Assembly: GCA_022821275.1 (NCBI GenBank)
Contig: JAJEDY010000021.1
Span: 16,592 to 80,591, forward strand
DNA length: 64,000 nucleotides
DNA from: Candidatus Latescibacterota bacterium
Lineage (GTDB): Bacteria; Latescibacterota; UBA2968
Direction: 5' to 3'
Notes under the pieces: model-generated
What the model saw: the letters and a program-made list of their open reading frames with translations, nothing else
What the model was told of the DNA's origin: nothing
The model's database searches: none
Shown here: piece by piece, positions 37,134 to 46,442 of the stretch
How the letters are laid out: each line of letters starts with the position of its first letter
Position numbering within the stretch: the first letter of the stretch is position 1
Position numbers and translations under genes: made by a program

Positions 37134-39188
37134 TTGGCAACGGACGAACCAAGAGATACTGAAGAAACAAAAGAGGATCTGACAGAATACGAACAGATTA
37201 TGCCAGAGGACGCGCCTTTTGAGGATGGCTTTGGCTGGAAGACGATATGGGCGACGGCGTTCGTTGGGATTGTCATGTTGCCAGGTGCGATTTATCTGGG
37301 TCTGGTAACCGGGCAGAGCATGGCTGGCGCGTCTGAGTGGGTGACGATTATTCTCTTTTTAGAGATTGCCAAGCGCTCTTTTGTTCGGCTCAAGACACAG
37401 GAAATTTTGATCATTTATTGGGTCGCTGCAGGGCTATTGGGCATTGGGGTAAAACTCGGTTCCGGCGCGCATCTGTACGGCGGACCTTTTGGAGGGTTGA
37501 TCTGGGATCAGTATTTGATTCAGTCGCCCGCGGCCAAAGGTCTGGATAGTTATATCCCAAATTGGGTGACACCGCCTCTGGATTCGCCGGTTTATGCCGA
37601 GCGTACATTTGTGCATCCCGACTGGATTTTGCCGGTGTTGATTCTGTTTCTGGTCATGATTATCAATCAGGCTGCGCGGCTATCCTTTGGGTATGTGATG
37701 TTCCGCATTACCAGCGATATCGAGCAATTGCCTTTTCCCCTCGAGCCCGTTCAAGCACGAGGTGTCACCGCACTGGCTGAAACATCGGCCAAAGCCGAGG
37801 GGTGGCGATGGCGTGTGTTCAGCACGGGAACGTGTATTGGTCTGGTGTGGGGATTGCTCTATGTGGTTGTGCCCACGTTGTCGGGCATTTTTCTGACTGA
37901 GACCGTTCAGGTTTTGCCTATTCCATTTATCGATTTCACAGCCGAGGTAAAGACCATATTGCCCGCTGCGGTGTTTGGCATAGGAACGGATTTGGGGCAT
38001 TTATTGTATGGTTTTGTCCTGCCGTTTTACGTGGTGGTGGGATCGTTTATCGGTGCTGTGCTCGCCAATCTGGTAATTAATCCAGCCCTTTATCACTATG
38101 AAATTTTGACCCGATGGGCACCGGGGATGACGGCGATTCCCGCAAGTATTTCCAATCGTTTCGATTTCTGGCTGAGCTTTGGAATCGGTACTTCAATCGT
38201 GATTGCGCTCACCGGTTTTTATATGGTAGGCAAAACCCTGCTGGAACAGCGCAAGCTGAAACAGGAAACAGGACATCATTCGATAAATATTAGTATGGAG
38301 GATTTGCCCGAAGGCCGGGGTGATATGCCGATGAAGTGGCCCCTTGTTTTGTGGGTCATGGCTTCTTTTGCCGCCATTGGGCTGTGCCAGTGGCTCGTGC
38401 CAGAGTTTCACTGGGGATGGCTGGTGTTCTTCGCGTTTATTTATACGCCTATTTCGTCTTATATCGGTGCCCGGATGATCGGTCTCACGGGCAGTCCCTA
38501 TGGGGCGAGCATTCCCTATATTCGAGAAGCGGCCATTTTGTTGTCTGGTTATAAAGGTATGGCGGTGTGGTTTGCGCCCATTCCTCTGCACGACCACGGG
38601 CTGGCTGTGCGGCAGTTTAAGCAACTGGAATTGACCAAGACAAAGATCGGTAGTTATCTCAAAATGGTCGTGATTACGATGTTTGTGATTTTCATTTGCA
38701 GCTTTATGTTCTATGAGTTTATCTGGCGGTTGGGTCCCATTCCATCTTCCACATATCCCTATGTCCAGCTATTTTGGCCCTATGAAGCTACGATGCAAAC
38801 CGTGTGGCTCAAATCGACTTTGCCGCCCGAAGAAGTACAGGGTGCTGTAGGTATGGATCTTTTAAGAGAAATTATCATCCCCAAATACATTCTCACAGGG
38901 CTGGTTTCTGGTGGACTTCTCTATCTGGTACTGGTTGCCGCCAAGGTCCCCGTGCTGGCATTTTTCGGTTTTGTGAATGGCCTGGCGCAATGGCCGCATT
39001 TTGTCATTTTGAATTTTGCCGGGGCCATGCTGGGGCGATATCATTTTGCCAAGCGATTTGGCGAGTCCAAATGGAAGGCTTACGCGCCTATTTTAGTAGC
39101 GGGGTATTCCTGTGGCATGGGGCTTATTGGTATGACTTCGATTGCTGTGGCGTTGATATCCAAGGCCGTGTCTCAGGTGGTTTTCTAA
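37134..39188 (+). CDS. OPT-like (oligopeptide transporter-related) membrane protein
   Basis: 684 residues with about 14 predicted helices after a 50-residue acidic cytosolic N-terminus. GAIYLGLVTGQSMAGASEW, ARLSFGYVMFRI and ARMIGLTGSPYGASIPYIRE resemble the OPT superfamily and the related DUF6784/6785 proteins of Planctomycetes and FCB bacteria; substrate unknown. The start is a TTG at 37134 behind GGGAGG. Following the M28-like permease gene on the same transcript, peptides are an attractive but unproven cargo. Confidence 0.8.
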   Translation: MATDEPRDTEETKEDLTEYEQIMPEDAPFEDGFGWKTIWATAFVGIVMLPGAIYLGLVTGQSMAGASEWVTIILFLEIAKRSFVRLKTQEILIIYWVAAGLLGIGVKLGSGAHLYGGPFGGLIWDQYLIQSPAAKGLDSYIPNWVTPPLDSPVYAERTFVHPDWILPVLILFLVMIINQAARLSFGYVMFRITSDIEQLPFPLEPVQARGVTALAETSAKAEGWRWRVFSTGTCIGLVWGLLYVVVPTLSGIFLTETVQVLPIPFIDFTAEVKTILPAAVFGIGTDLGHLLYGFVLPFYVVVGSFIGAVLANLVINPALYHYEILTRWAPGMTAIPASISNRFDFWLSFGIGTSIVIALTGFYMVGKTLLEQRKLKQETGHHSINISMEDLPEGRGDMPMKWPLVLWVMASFAAIGLCQWLVPEFHWGWLVFFAFIYTPISSYIGARMIGLTGSPYGASIPYIREAAILLSGYKGMAVWFAPIPLHDHGLAVRQFKQLELTKTKIGSYLKMVVITMFVIFICSFMFYEFIWRLGPIPSSTYPYVQLFWPYEATMQTVWLKSTLPPEEVQGAVGMDLLREIIIPKYILTGLVSGGLLYLVLVAAKVPVLAFFGFVNGLAQWPHFVILNFAGAMLGRYHFAKRFGESKWKAYAPILVAGYSCGMGLIGMTSIAVALISKAVSQVVF

Positions 39189-39212
39189 GATGAAATGATG
39201 GGTGGAACTTTT

Positions 39213-39260
39213 ATCCGGGCATGTGTCGTCTAATTTGTTGCGATATGTGCCCGGATTTTT
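39213..39260 (+). terminator. Terminator after the OPT-like gene
   Basis: ATCCGGGCA and TGCCCGGAT form a 9-bp stem with extra partial pairing inside, followed by five T. Confidence 0.8.
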
Positions 39261-39296
39261 ATGGGTATTTTTACAATTTTTTCAAAGGAGCAGATT

Positions 39297-39797
39297 ATGC
39301 AGAGGTTTCGATTCTTCGGTTTTTTGGCAGTGGCAATGCTTCTGGCCGCGTCCTGCGATGTGTGGGCACAGCCTCAAAGAGGCGGTCAAGGTCAAGGGGG
39401 GCAAGGACAGCGTGGGCAACGCGGAGGCGTTCAGGTACAGCGATTTTTACCAGTTGAACAGGTAATGACTTATCTGGCATTTAACGAGAATGTGGCTCTG
39501 AGCGATGCGCAACTCGTCAAGGTGCGCGCGTCGCTTAAGGGGATTTATGCAAAACGGCAGGAGTTGCAAAGAAGCCTGCGCGGAAGTAATGATCAGCAGG
39601 CGGCCATGCAGAAAGTGCGCGCACTGAGAATGGAAATGACACAGGGCTTGGCAGCCATTCTCAATGAGGATCAGACAAAGGGATTGCAAGAAATGATGCA
39701 GCGGATGGGTCAGCGCGGGCAGCGCGGGCAACGTGGCGGGCAAGGTGGTCGTGGTGGTGGTCGCGGAGGCGGTGGTGGCGGCGGTGGTGGTGAGTAG
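39297..39797 (+). CDS. Exported Spy/CpxP-like protein with a Gly-rich tail
   Basis: 166 residues from the ATG at 39297, which has AAAGGAG 8 bases upstream. The signal peptide is cut about after VWAQ. The middle (ALSDAQLVKVRASLKGIYAK) with a repeated LxxQ pattern (ILNEDQTKGLQEMMQ) recalls periplasmic Spy/CpxP-type helical proteins. Both ends are low complexity: Gln/Gly/Arg repeats after the signal and a C-terminal tail of nearly pure Gly and Arg. It may chaperone or sense envelope proteins; this is inferred. It is monocistronic, between two terminators. Confidence 0.8.
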   Translation: MQRFRFFGFLAVAMLLAASCDVWAQPQRGGQGQGGQGQRGQRGGVQVQRFLPVEQVMTYLAFNENVALSDAQLVKVRASLKGIYAKRQELQRSLRGSNDQQAAMQKVRALRMEMTQGLAAILNEDQTKGLQEMMQRMGQRGQRGQRGGQGGRGGGRGGGGGGGGGE

Positions 39798-39835
39798 AGC
39801 AGAGGTCCTCTGCCTGTTCAAGGTTGAAGATGTTA

Positions 39836-39873
39836 AAACGCGGGTTTCTTTGCAGAAGCCCGCGTTTATTTTT
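39836..39873 (+). terminator. Terminator after the Spy-like gene
   Basis: A 14-bp stem with one G-T pair (AAACGCGGGTTTCT with AGAAGCCCGCGTTT), a 4-base loop and a T-rich tail. Confidence 0.92.
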
Positions 39874-39937
39874 TGGGCGCGCTTGTTTATCGCAAAAAAA
39901 TGGGTTACATTATCTCTCATTGCAATGGGAGGGTTTT

Positions 39938-41293
39938 GTGATACCTGAGTCTATTAAACATCTCAAGCGGCCTTTTTCTTTTGCTGTGGTTAGTGATACG
40001 CATTTTGTGACGCGAGATTTTATCGGGCAGGCGTTTGACGCGACAAGACCGCTCAGTACTGAGGGGTATGTGGAAAATGTGACCTATTCGCTCGCGCCAA
40101 TGATGGATGCATTGCGCGATCTCAAACCGGATTTTATAGTTTTGACCGGTGATGTGGCCGAACCTCCGCTGGATCCAGAACGCCATCGCGAGAATCTCAA
40201 GGCTGCACTGGATTTTTTTTCCACCTGTGATATTCCCCTGATCGTCGCTCGCGGAAATCACGATGGTAATTCGGCTTTTGATGAGGTTGTGGGACCGCGT
40301 ATAGCACAGTTTTTAGGTGAGACGCCCAAAGCGCATTATTTTTCGTTTGAGGTGGATGGTTGTCAGTTTATTGTTCTGGATACGCCGTTTTGGAACGTTG
40401 AGCAATGTCAGTGGCTCGATGCTGTGTTGTCAGAAAATACTTATGCGCCGTCCTTTTTGCTGGGGCATCATCCTATATGGCCGGTAGCACGCGCTTTTTT
40501 TTACAATCGCGATTTTCAGACGGATATGGTCAATCTTCTGTCTCGGCACGCGATTGATGCCTATTTTTGTGGACATTCGCACAATCAAAGTATTGTGTTG
40601 CACCGCACGCCCCATTTGCCGGTGTTGCAGTGTATGGGTGCTCTGATTGGATTGTCTGACGCGCCGCCTCTTCCGCTCAACCACGTTCAAGCCCTTTTGC
40701 CCACGCCCGATGATCTCATGGCGGTTTGGTCCGGATATATTGAAAATACGGCTCCGGGATGGTTTATGGGATATGTTACACAGGGTCAGGCGCGTGTGGA
40801 ATGGCATCATATTAACCGCGGGGCCGAAGCTCTGGTGCGCTGGTTTCGGCCTGGTGACATTCAGACTTTTTGGGCGATGGCTCCAGCGCCTCCCGCCCAA
40901 CTCATTGAAGCAAATTTGCAGCGTATTCGCCAGGGGATTCTCCGTTTTTGTGCCTGGGATAGTATGGGAGATACGCGCGTATTTCTCAATGGGAACGAGA
41001 TAGGCCTTCTGCCGCGTGCAGATAATTTTACGGCCAGTCGTCTGTCTTTACCTCCCAACGCGCTCGCTTGTTTACAGATGGAGAATAAGGTGCGTATTGA
41101 ACCTGCTGAGGAAAGCGAGATGACGCTTGGCAATCTGGTTCTCGAAGTGGTTTTGCCCGGTGGTCGTAATGTGCGGTCGCAAGTTTTTGAAGATATTTAT
41201 ACGTGGTCTAACCGGTGGGAAGGGTATGAATATGAGACGTTGCAAAAGATGAAACCGGGGCGACCGTTATCTACAGTGTTGTCTTTCAGGTGA
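39938..41293 (+). CDS. Calcineurin-like metallophosphoesterase
   Basis: 451 residues from the GTG at 39938, chosen because GGGAGGG precedes it and because the longer frame from 39824 crosses a terminator. All five metallophosphoesterase motifs are present: DTH (Asp20, His22), LTGDV, GNHD, LGHHP and GHSH. The C-terminal 170 residues form a second, beta-rich part ([15 protein letters not shown]). There is no signal peptide, so it is probably cytosolic. The substrate is open: phosphodiesters, cyclic nucleotides or phosphoproteins all occur in the family. It ends 7 bases before the next gene. Confidence 0.9.
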   Translation: MIPESIKHLKRPFSFAVVSDTHFVTRDFIGQAFDATRPLSTEGYVENVTYSLAPMMDALRDLKPDFIVLTGDVAEPPLDPERHRENLKAALDFFSTCDIPLIVARGNHDGNSAFDEVVGPRIAQFLGETPKAHYFSFEVDGCQFIVLDTPFWNVEQCQWLDAVLSENTYAPSFLLGHHPIWPVARAFFYNRDFQTDMVNLLSRHAIDAYFCGHSHNQSIVLHRTPHLPVLQCMGALIGLSDAPPLPLNHVQALLPTPDDLMAVWSGYIENTAPGWFMGYVTQGQARVEWHHINRGAEALVRWFRPGDIQTFWAMAPAPPAQLIEANLQRIRQGILRFCAWDSMGDTRVFLNGNEIGLLPRADNFTASRLSLPPNALACLQMENKVRIEPAEESEMTLGNLVLEVVLPGGRNVRSQVFEDIYTWSNRWEGYEYETLQKMKPGRPLSTVLSFR

Positions 41294-41300
41294 GGATGTG

Positions 41301-43325
41301 ATGGACGATAGAAGAGATACCAATCGATTGATCCGCGAGACCAGTCCGTATTTATTGCAGCATGCACACAATCCCGTTGCGTGGTTTCCATGGGGAGAAG
41401 AGGCATTTGAAAAGGCTCAGGCTGAAAACAAGCCCATTTTTTTGAGCGTGGGATATGCGGCCTGTCACTGGTGCCATGTGATGGCACACGAGAGTTTTGA
41501 AGACGAGGATATTGCGCAGATTATGAACGCGCATTTTGTCAATGTGAAGGTCGATCGGGAAGAACGTCCCGATGTCGATGAAATTTATATGAATGCAGTA
41601 CAAGTTATGACGGGTTCCGGTGGGTGGCCTATGAGTGTGTTTTTGACACCGCAGGGTGTTCCGTTTTACGGAGGTACGTATTTTCCACCTGAGAGCAGGC
41701 ACAACATACCGGGCTTTCCCCAGGTTTTGGATTCCGTTGCCAGGCATTATCGAGAAAAAGGTGATAATGTCGCAGATGTGGCGAGTCGATTGCACGAGCA
41801 CTTGCGGGCGATGGCGCGTATTGACGCGTTGGCAGATGGCCTGACTGAGGCGGATTTTGAAGGTGCATTTCAAAAGATCAGATCGAATTTTGATTTTCAA
41901 CATGGCGGGTTTGGCACACAGCCCAAGTTTCCAAATTCGATGAATCTCGACGTGTTTTTGCGAACCCATTTGCGTACGGGGAACGAAGAGGCACTTGCGA
42001 TGGTGACGTTGACGCTTGAAAAAATGGCGCGCGGGGGCATTTACGATCAGCTCGGCGGCGGATTTCATCGCTATTCTGTGGATCGCTACTGGCTCGTGCC
42101 CCATTTTGAAAAGATGCTGTATGATAACGCACTGCTCGCACAGCTTTATACGCAGACTTATCAGGTGACGAGACAACCACTTTTTGCGCGTATTGCCAGG
42201 TCAATTCTGGATTATACGCGCCGAGAGATGACTGCGCCAGAAGGTGGTTTTTATTCTACGCAAGATGCCGATAGCGAAGGGGAAGAGGGTAAGTTTTTTG
42301 TGTGGACTCCGCAGGAGGTGGTGGATTTATTGGGCGAAGAAGACGGTGCGGCGTTTTGTCGGTATTTTGATGTGACGGAGCGGGGCAATTTTGAAGGTAA
42401 AAATATTTTGAATATCCCACATGTATATGAGGTCGATGAAGATGTGATAGCACGCGGGGGTGCGATTTTGTTTGATGCGCGAGAAGAGCGCGTGAAACCC
42501 GAGTGCGATGAAAAAATTCAGGTGAGTTGGAATGGGATGATGATTTCGGCTTTTGCGCGGGCATATCGGGCGTTTGGAGATCCCATTTACCTGAAGAGTG
42601 CGTCAGATGCGGCTCAATTTATCCTGGAGAATATGTGTACGGATCGCGGGCTTTTGTTGCATACTTTTACAGACGGGCATGCGCGTTTCAATGCCTATCA
42701 GGATGATTATGCCTGTTTGATTGTTGGGTTAGTCGATCTGTACGAAGCGAGTTTTGAGGCTTCTTGTATCGTTGCTGCCCGCGATTTTATGGAGGTGATG
42801 ATCGATCAGTTCTGGGATGATGAAGACGGCGGATTTTTTTATACGGGAAGAGACCACGAGGAGTTGATCGTGCGTTCAAAAAATCCCTTTGATAATGCTA
42901 TGCCGTCTGGTAATTCGATGGGGGCGATGGCTCTGCTGCGATTAGGGACGCTGCTGGAGCGCGAAGATTGGCGGGATATGGGTGCTCGCATTTTGCATCT
43001 TTTTGGCAGGCATATTCGAGAGGTGCCTTCGGGCTTTGGCAATATGATTTGTGCCCTGGACCTCCATTTGCAAGGGGCTGTGGAGGTTGCTATTTTGGGT
43101 GATCGAGATAGAGAGGATACGGTTGCACTGCTCAATGTGGTGAATAAGACCTGGCGACCCAATGTCGTTTTGTGTGGGGGTAATGATCCCGTATCTGACG
43201 CTATTCCACTTTTGAAAAATCGCGGCATGATCGACGGACGCGCCACGGCTTATGTCTGTCGCAATTTTGTCTGCTCAGAACCCGTTACAGATGCCGAGGC
43301 ACTGGAAAAATTACTGGATGAATAG
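41301..43325 (+). CDS. Thioredoxin-domain protein, DUF255/YyaL (SSP411) family
   Basis: 674 residues. The N-terminal thioredoxin-fold domain carries the ACHWCH motif (Cys55 and Cys58) after [18 protein letters not shown], the family signature. The rest is an (alpha/alpha)6-barrel like that of N-acyl-glucosamine epimerases. Related human SPATA20 is of unclear function; a redox-dependent carbohydrate-related role is only suggested. I chose the ATG at 41301 over the GTG three bases earlier because of its distance to GAGG. It is coupled to the metallophosphoesterase gene. Confidence 0.93.
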   Translation: MDDRRDTNRLIRETSPYLLQHAHNPVAWFPWGEEAFEKAQAENKPIFLSVGYAACHWCHVMAHESFEDEDIAQIMNAHFVNVKVDREERPDVDEIYMNAVQVMTGSGGWPMSVFLTPQGVPFYGGTYFPPESRHNIPGFPQVLDSVARHYREKGDNVADVASRLHEHLRAMARIDALADGLTEADFEGAFQKIRSNFDFQHGGFGTQPKFPNSMNLDVFLRTHLRTGNEEALAMVTLTLEKMARGGIYDQLGGGFHRYSVDRYWLVPHFEKMLYDNALLAQLYTQTYQVTRQPLFARIARSILDYTRREMTAPEGGFYSTQDADSEGEEGKFFVWTPQEVVDLLGEEDGAAFCRYFDVTERGNFEGKNILNIPHVYEVDEDVIARGGAILFDAREERVKPECDEKIQVSWNGMMISAFARAYRAFGDPIYLKSASDAAQFILENMCTDRGLLLHTFTDGHARFNAYQDDYACLIVGLVDLYEASFEASCIVAARDFMEVMIDQFWDDEDGGFFYTGRDHEELIVRSKNPFDNAMPSGNSMGAMALLRLGTLLEREDWRDMGARILHLFGRHIREVPSGFGNMICALDLHLQGAVEVAILGDRDREDTVALLNVVNKTWRPNVVLCGGNDPVSDAIPLLKNRGMIDGRATAYVCRNFVCSEPVTDAEALEKLLDE

Positions 43326-43393
43326 AGTTCGGGATACTAATTTGACAGAGAAGTCAACAATCTAACAACTAAATCCAAATGAAAGGATATGTC

Positions 43394-43939
43394 ATGGCAG
43401 ATGTTTTGATTATAGGCGATGGGCCTGCGGGGTTGAGTGCCGCGCTGTTTTTGGCGAAGAATGGTCAGAATGTGACGGTGTTTGGGCAAGATGGGACGCC
43501 GATGCACAAGGCGATGCTTTACAATTATCTGGGTATTCCCGAGATGACGGGGAGTGAATTTCAGCGGGTAGGTCGGGCACAGGTCCAGAATTTGGGCGGC
43601 ACAATTGAGGATGTAGAAGTGACCGATGCCGAAAAGACGGATGGTGGGTTTGCCGTTACAACGGGGGATGGAGACCGAAGAGAGGGGAAGTATCTCATTT
43701 TAGCCACTGGTACAAATACCAAATTGGCCGAGGGTCTGAGTTTGGCTAAGGAGAACAAGGGTATTGTTGCCGATGGCGATGGCCGCACTTCGGTTGAGGG
43801 GCTTTTTGCAGTGGGTTGGAATACGCGTCTCATCCGCACGCAGGCGATTATTTCCGCCGGGCAAGGCGCCGCGACCGCGCTGGAAATTTTATCGCTCGAA
43901 GCTGGTGAAGATTTTCATGATTTTGATGTTGTGGAATAA
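43394..43939 (+). CDS. Short FAD-dependent oxidoreductase, thioredoxin reductase-like, without an NAD(P) domain
   Basis: 181 residues from the ATG at 43394 behind AAAGGA. The N-terminal FAD-binding GDGPAGLSAALFLAKNG (residues 8-24), ILATGTNTKL and the closing VEGLFAVGW-TRLIRTQAIISAGQG motif are those of thioredoxin reductase. Normal enzymes have about 310 residues; the inserted NAD(P)H domain and its CxxC are missing, with the two FAD halves joined directly. It may use another electron donor or be a flavin carrier. Its last six codons and stop lie in one of two copies of a 22-bp repeat. Confidence 0.8.
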   Translation: MADVLIIGDGPAGLSAALFLAKNGQNVTVFGQDGTPMHKAMLYNYLGIPEMTGSEFQRVGRAQVQNLGGTIEDVEVTDAEKTDGGFAVTTGDGDRREGKYLILATGTNTKLAEGLSLAKENKGIVADGDGRTSVEGLFAVGWNTRLIRTQAIISAGQGAATALEILSLEAGEDFHDFDVVE

Positions 43940-43941
43940 GG
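43920..43941 (+). repeat. 22-bp direct repeat, copy 1, at the 3' end of the flavoprotein gene
   Basis: This copy covers the final codons and stop of the flavoprotein gene and is identical to 44710-44731. Together they bracket the antitoxin/PIN cassette. Confidence 0.9.
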
Positions 43942-43958
43942 CGAGACGAGGAAGAATT

Positions 43959-44201
43959 ATGAAAATTACCGAGACAAATACCACCATTGGCGCACTGATT
44001 GAACGCCTCGAAGCTACGGGAAAACCCAGGACGACGAAGGCCCGAGCCTTCATTATTATCGAGGATGGGGGAGCGCAGACACGCGAAGATATCCGAGAGA
44101 CCGTAGCGCAATTTCGGGCGAGCTTTAAGGATATACCCTCTGAGGAGATCGAACAAATTATTGGTGAGTCCAGACGGGCAGTAAGAGCGCAAAAATCATG
44201 A
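43959..44201 (+). CDS. Putative antitoxin partner of the PIN toxin
   Basis: 80 residues from the ATG at 43959; a GAGGAAG site precedes it. A longer frame from 43764 lies over the flavoprotein gene and is not coding. The protein begins MKITETNTTIGALIERLEAT and has a helical, charged C-terminus (EEIEQIIGESRRAVRAQ). I do not recognise the fold with confidence, but its size and 4-base ATGA overlap with a PIN-family gene strongly suggest the antitoxin, which would bind the toxin and repress its own promoter. Confidence 0.7.
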   Translation: MKITETNTTIGALIERLEATGKPRTTKARAFIIIEDGGAQTREDIRETVAQFRASFKDIPSEEIEQIIGESRRAVRAQKS

Positions 44202-44632
44202 CGCGAGTTGTGCTGGATACCAATGTATTAATCAGTGCTATCCTGAATCCGCACGGGAGTCCAGGCATTATACTTGATCTGGTCTTTGACCAGAAAGCGT
44301 CTCTTTGTCTCTCTGCACCTCTTATAGACGAAATTCAGCGCGTCATTCATTATGACAAGATGGTTGATTTGATAAAAAAAGGGGGAAAGACTGTTGAGCA
44401 AGCAGGAGAGATCGTAGATAAGATTGTTGCAATAGCGGAAGTAGCCGCTGGTCGCAGGGAAGTAAGCCTGATAGATGCCGATCCGGATGATAATATGGTG
44501 CTGGGCTGTGCTCTTGAATCCGAGGCCGATTACATCATCTCTGGAGATCGACATCTCACCGCATTAGGTAATTTTCAAGATATCCCCATTCTCACGCCCA
44601 GGGCTTTCCTGGATACGCAGGTTAATTCTTGA
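44198..44632 (+). CDS. PIN-domain toxin (putative toxin-antitoxin component)
   Basis: 144 residues. PIN proteins are Mg-dependent ribonucleases; the acidic residues are Asp7 in LDTN, the Glu in LIDEIQRV, Asp in DADPDDN and Asp in ISGDRHL. TRVVLDTNVLISAIL is the typical start of the COG1569 family of toxin components. Its RNA target is unknown. It overlaps the upstream antitoxin by 4 bases, so the two are made in step. The cassette of both genes lies between 22-bp direct repeats. Confidence 0.88.
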   Translation: MTRVVLDTNVLISAILNPHGSPGIILDLVFDQKASLCLSAPLIDEIQRVIHYDKMVDLIKKGGKTVEQAGEIVDKIVAIAEVAAGRREVSLIDADPDDNMVLGCALESEADYIISGDRHLTALGNFQDIPILTPRAFLDTQVNS

Positions 44633-44709
44633 ATGCCTGACCTTGCTCTGGCTTTCAACGACGAGTTGGCTCAGTCTATATCTGATAGTTTCTTGTCTCA
44701 TGTATGGAA

Positions 44710-44731
44710 ATTTTGATGTTGTGGAATAAGG
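44710..44731 (+). repeat. 22-bp direct repeat, copy 2, after the PIN toxin gene
   Basis: Identical to 43920-43941. It reads like the 3' end of the flavoprotein gene, including its stop, and is followed by what is probably the original terminator of that gene. Confidence 0.9.
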
Positions 44732-44749
44732 TAAGATAAATTTCTCCGG

Positions 44750-44803
44750 GAGGTTCCATGCATGCCCTGTTCAGACAGCCGGGTATTTGGAACCTCTTTT
44801 TTT
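44750..44803 (+). terminator. Terminator after the flavoprotein/toxin-antitoxin unit
   Basis: GAGGTTCCA pairs with TGGAACCTC (9 bp) across a 29-base loop that has its own weak pairing, followed by a run of nine T. Confidence 0.8.
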
Positions 44804-44855
44804 ATGATCGAACCCCTGCATTCGTCCATTTTCTCCGTTTATAGAGGAGATCGTC

Positions 44856-46439
44856 ATGCGTGTTTTTCTATTTGTGCATTTCGTGGTGTTCCTATTCCTC
44901 AGTCCTGTATTTGCTGAAATAGATGTTGCTGTCGTATCTGAAAGCATTGTGCAGGTGCGTGTGTACAAGAATCATAAGATTCTGGCTGAGGGAAGCGGTT
45001 TTGTTGTGAATGAAGAGGGGTATGTACTGACGAACGCTCATCTCTTGGCGGATGCAGAGGGATTGACCGTCCGGTCCCGAAAGACCGGTGCCGAAATCGT
45101 GTCACAGCAGATCTTTACCAATCGGGAATTGAATCTCGCTTTGTTGCGCGTACAGGGTCTGGATTTACCGCCTCTCAACTTGTCCGAACAAGGGGCCGCT
45201 GTAGGCCGGGTCGTGGAAACCCTGAAGATAACTCCTCAGGATAGTATCCAGATTGCTCGTGGGACTATTGGCGCATACCAGGATGTGCCGGGAAAAAAAG
45301 TGAGTGATCCCGTGGTACATCTGCTACAGCACAATGCCATGGTGACTTCCAGAGCATTTGGTATGCCCCTGTTTAATGAGTGCGGGGATGTTGTCGCTAT
45401 TAACCTGCCAGACCTGGAGAGCGGATCCTGGCCGTTTCGAAAGGTTGAACCCAGAGAAGCAATTTTTGCCTTACGCAGCGGCGATATCATTACCGTGCTT
45501 AAAGACCGGAAGATTGCACATACAGTAGTTGAAGAAGAATGCTTGAGTGCTGTTGAACGCGCTCAACGAGATAAAAAAATCGCAGAAGATAGTATCAAAG
45601 CAGTAGCACAAGCGGCAAGAGATAGTGTTAGTGCAGAAAGAGTTGCTCGGTTGGCGGCTGAAAAAGCTGTCAGGGAAAAGCAACAGGAGGCCGAAAACGC
45701 AAAAGCTGCTCGGCTGGCTGCCGAACGGGCGAAGGCACAGGCGGATTCAGCGAGTAAGGCGGCGGCAGATAGTGTCAAAGTAGCACAAGACAGTATCAAC
45801 ACGGCGCGGCTGGCATTAGAACGAGAAAAGGCAAGGACCGATTCGTTAAAGAAGGTGGCAGAGGAGCGTATTGCCGCTCAAAACGCAGCAGATAGTCTCG
45901 CTGCAGTACATCAGCAGGATCGCGAAAAGACATCTCAAAGATTGCAATGGGCTATCGTCTCCGGGAGTGCGGTGGTCATTCTGGTACTCCTCGGCTGGTT
46001 CATGTTTGCACGCAGGAAGAGGGCGCGATTGCAAGCGACCGCTTCTCGTTTGAGCGAGGCAGAACAAGAGGCCGAAGCCGCGAGACAAGCCGCAGCACAA
46101 GCACCACAGCCCGCGCCTTTCAGATGTCTATTAGAAGGCCAGGATAACACAGGCCAACCATTTGCGTTGAGTATTCCAGCATTGGCTCTGTCTTCAGGTG
46201 CCACGCTTGGAAGAAGCCCTGCCAACGCAGAATTTATTATTGATCACGAATCCGTATCCCGCGAACATATCAAGCTTTTGTATGCCGACGGAAATCTCTA
46301 TGCAGAGGACCTGGGTAGCACGAATGGCACCAGAATCAATGGACGTTTGCTCAATCCGCGTGAACCAGTAGTGTTGCATAACAATGATCAACTCGAGTTG
46401 GGGCCTGTTGTTTTTCAGGTGCGTTTGATGCAGGAGTGA
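44856..46439 (+). CDS. Trypsin-fold pseudoprotease with coiled coil, TM helix and FHA domain
   Basis: 527 residues: signal peptide (1-20), trypsin-like domain (25-210), long Ala/Lys/Glu coiled coil (230-365), one TM helix (AIVSGSAVVILVLLGWFMF, about 370-388), cytosolic helix, and a C-terminal FHA domain with LGRSPANAEFIID, SVSREHIKL and STNGTRING. His62 in TNAHLL is kept, but the catalytic Asp is Asn93 in LNLALL and the GNSGGPL loop reads RAFGMPL, with Phe168 in the Ser position. It therefore should not cleave. The periplasmic part may bind peptides while the FHA domain binds phosphothreonine inside. It is the first gene of the signalling cluster, with GAGGAGA before its ATG. Confidence 0.85.
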   Translation: MRVFLFVHFVVFLFLSPVFAEIDVAVVSESIVQVRVYKNHKILAEGSGFVVNEEGYVLTNAHLLADAEGLTVRSRKTGAEIVSQQIFTNRELNLALLRVQGLDLPPLNLSEQGAAVGRVVETLKITPQDSIQIARGTIGAYQDVPGKKVSDPVVHLLQHNAMVTSRAFGMPLFNECGDVVAINLPDLESGSWPFRKVEPREAIFALRSGDIITVLKDRKIAHTVVEEECLSAVERAQRDKKIAEDSIKAVAQAARDSVSAERVARLAAEKAVREKQQEAENAKAARLAAERAKAQADSASKAAADSVKVAQDSINTARLALEREKARTDSLKKVAEERIAAQNAADSLAAVHQQDREKTSQRLQWAIVSGSAVVILVLLGWFMFARRKRARLQATASRLSEAEQEAEAARQAAAQAPQPAPFRCLLEGQDNTGQPFALSIPALALSSGATLGRSPANAEFIIDHESVSREHIKLLYADGNLYAEDLGSTNGTRINGRLLNPREPVVLHNNDQLELGPVVFQVRLMQE

Positions 46440-46442
46440 AAA

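Noticed and set aside
44633..44716. A 27-residue open frame directly after the PIN toxin gene
   Set aside because: It starts right at the toxin stop and runs into the second direct repeat; too short and without its own ribosome site, it may be a remnant at most.
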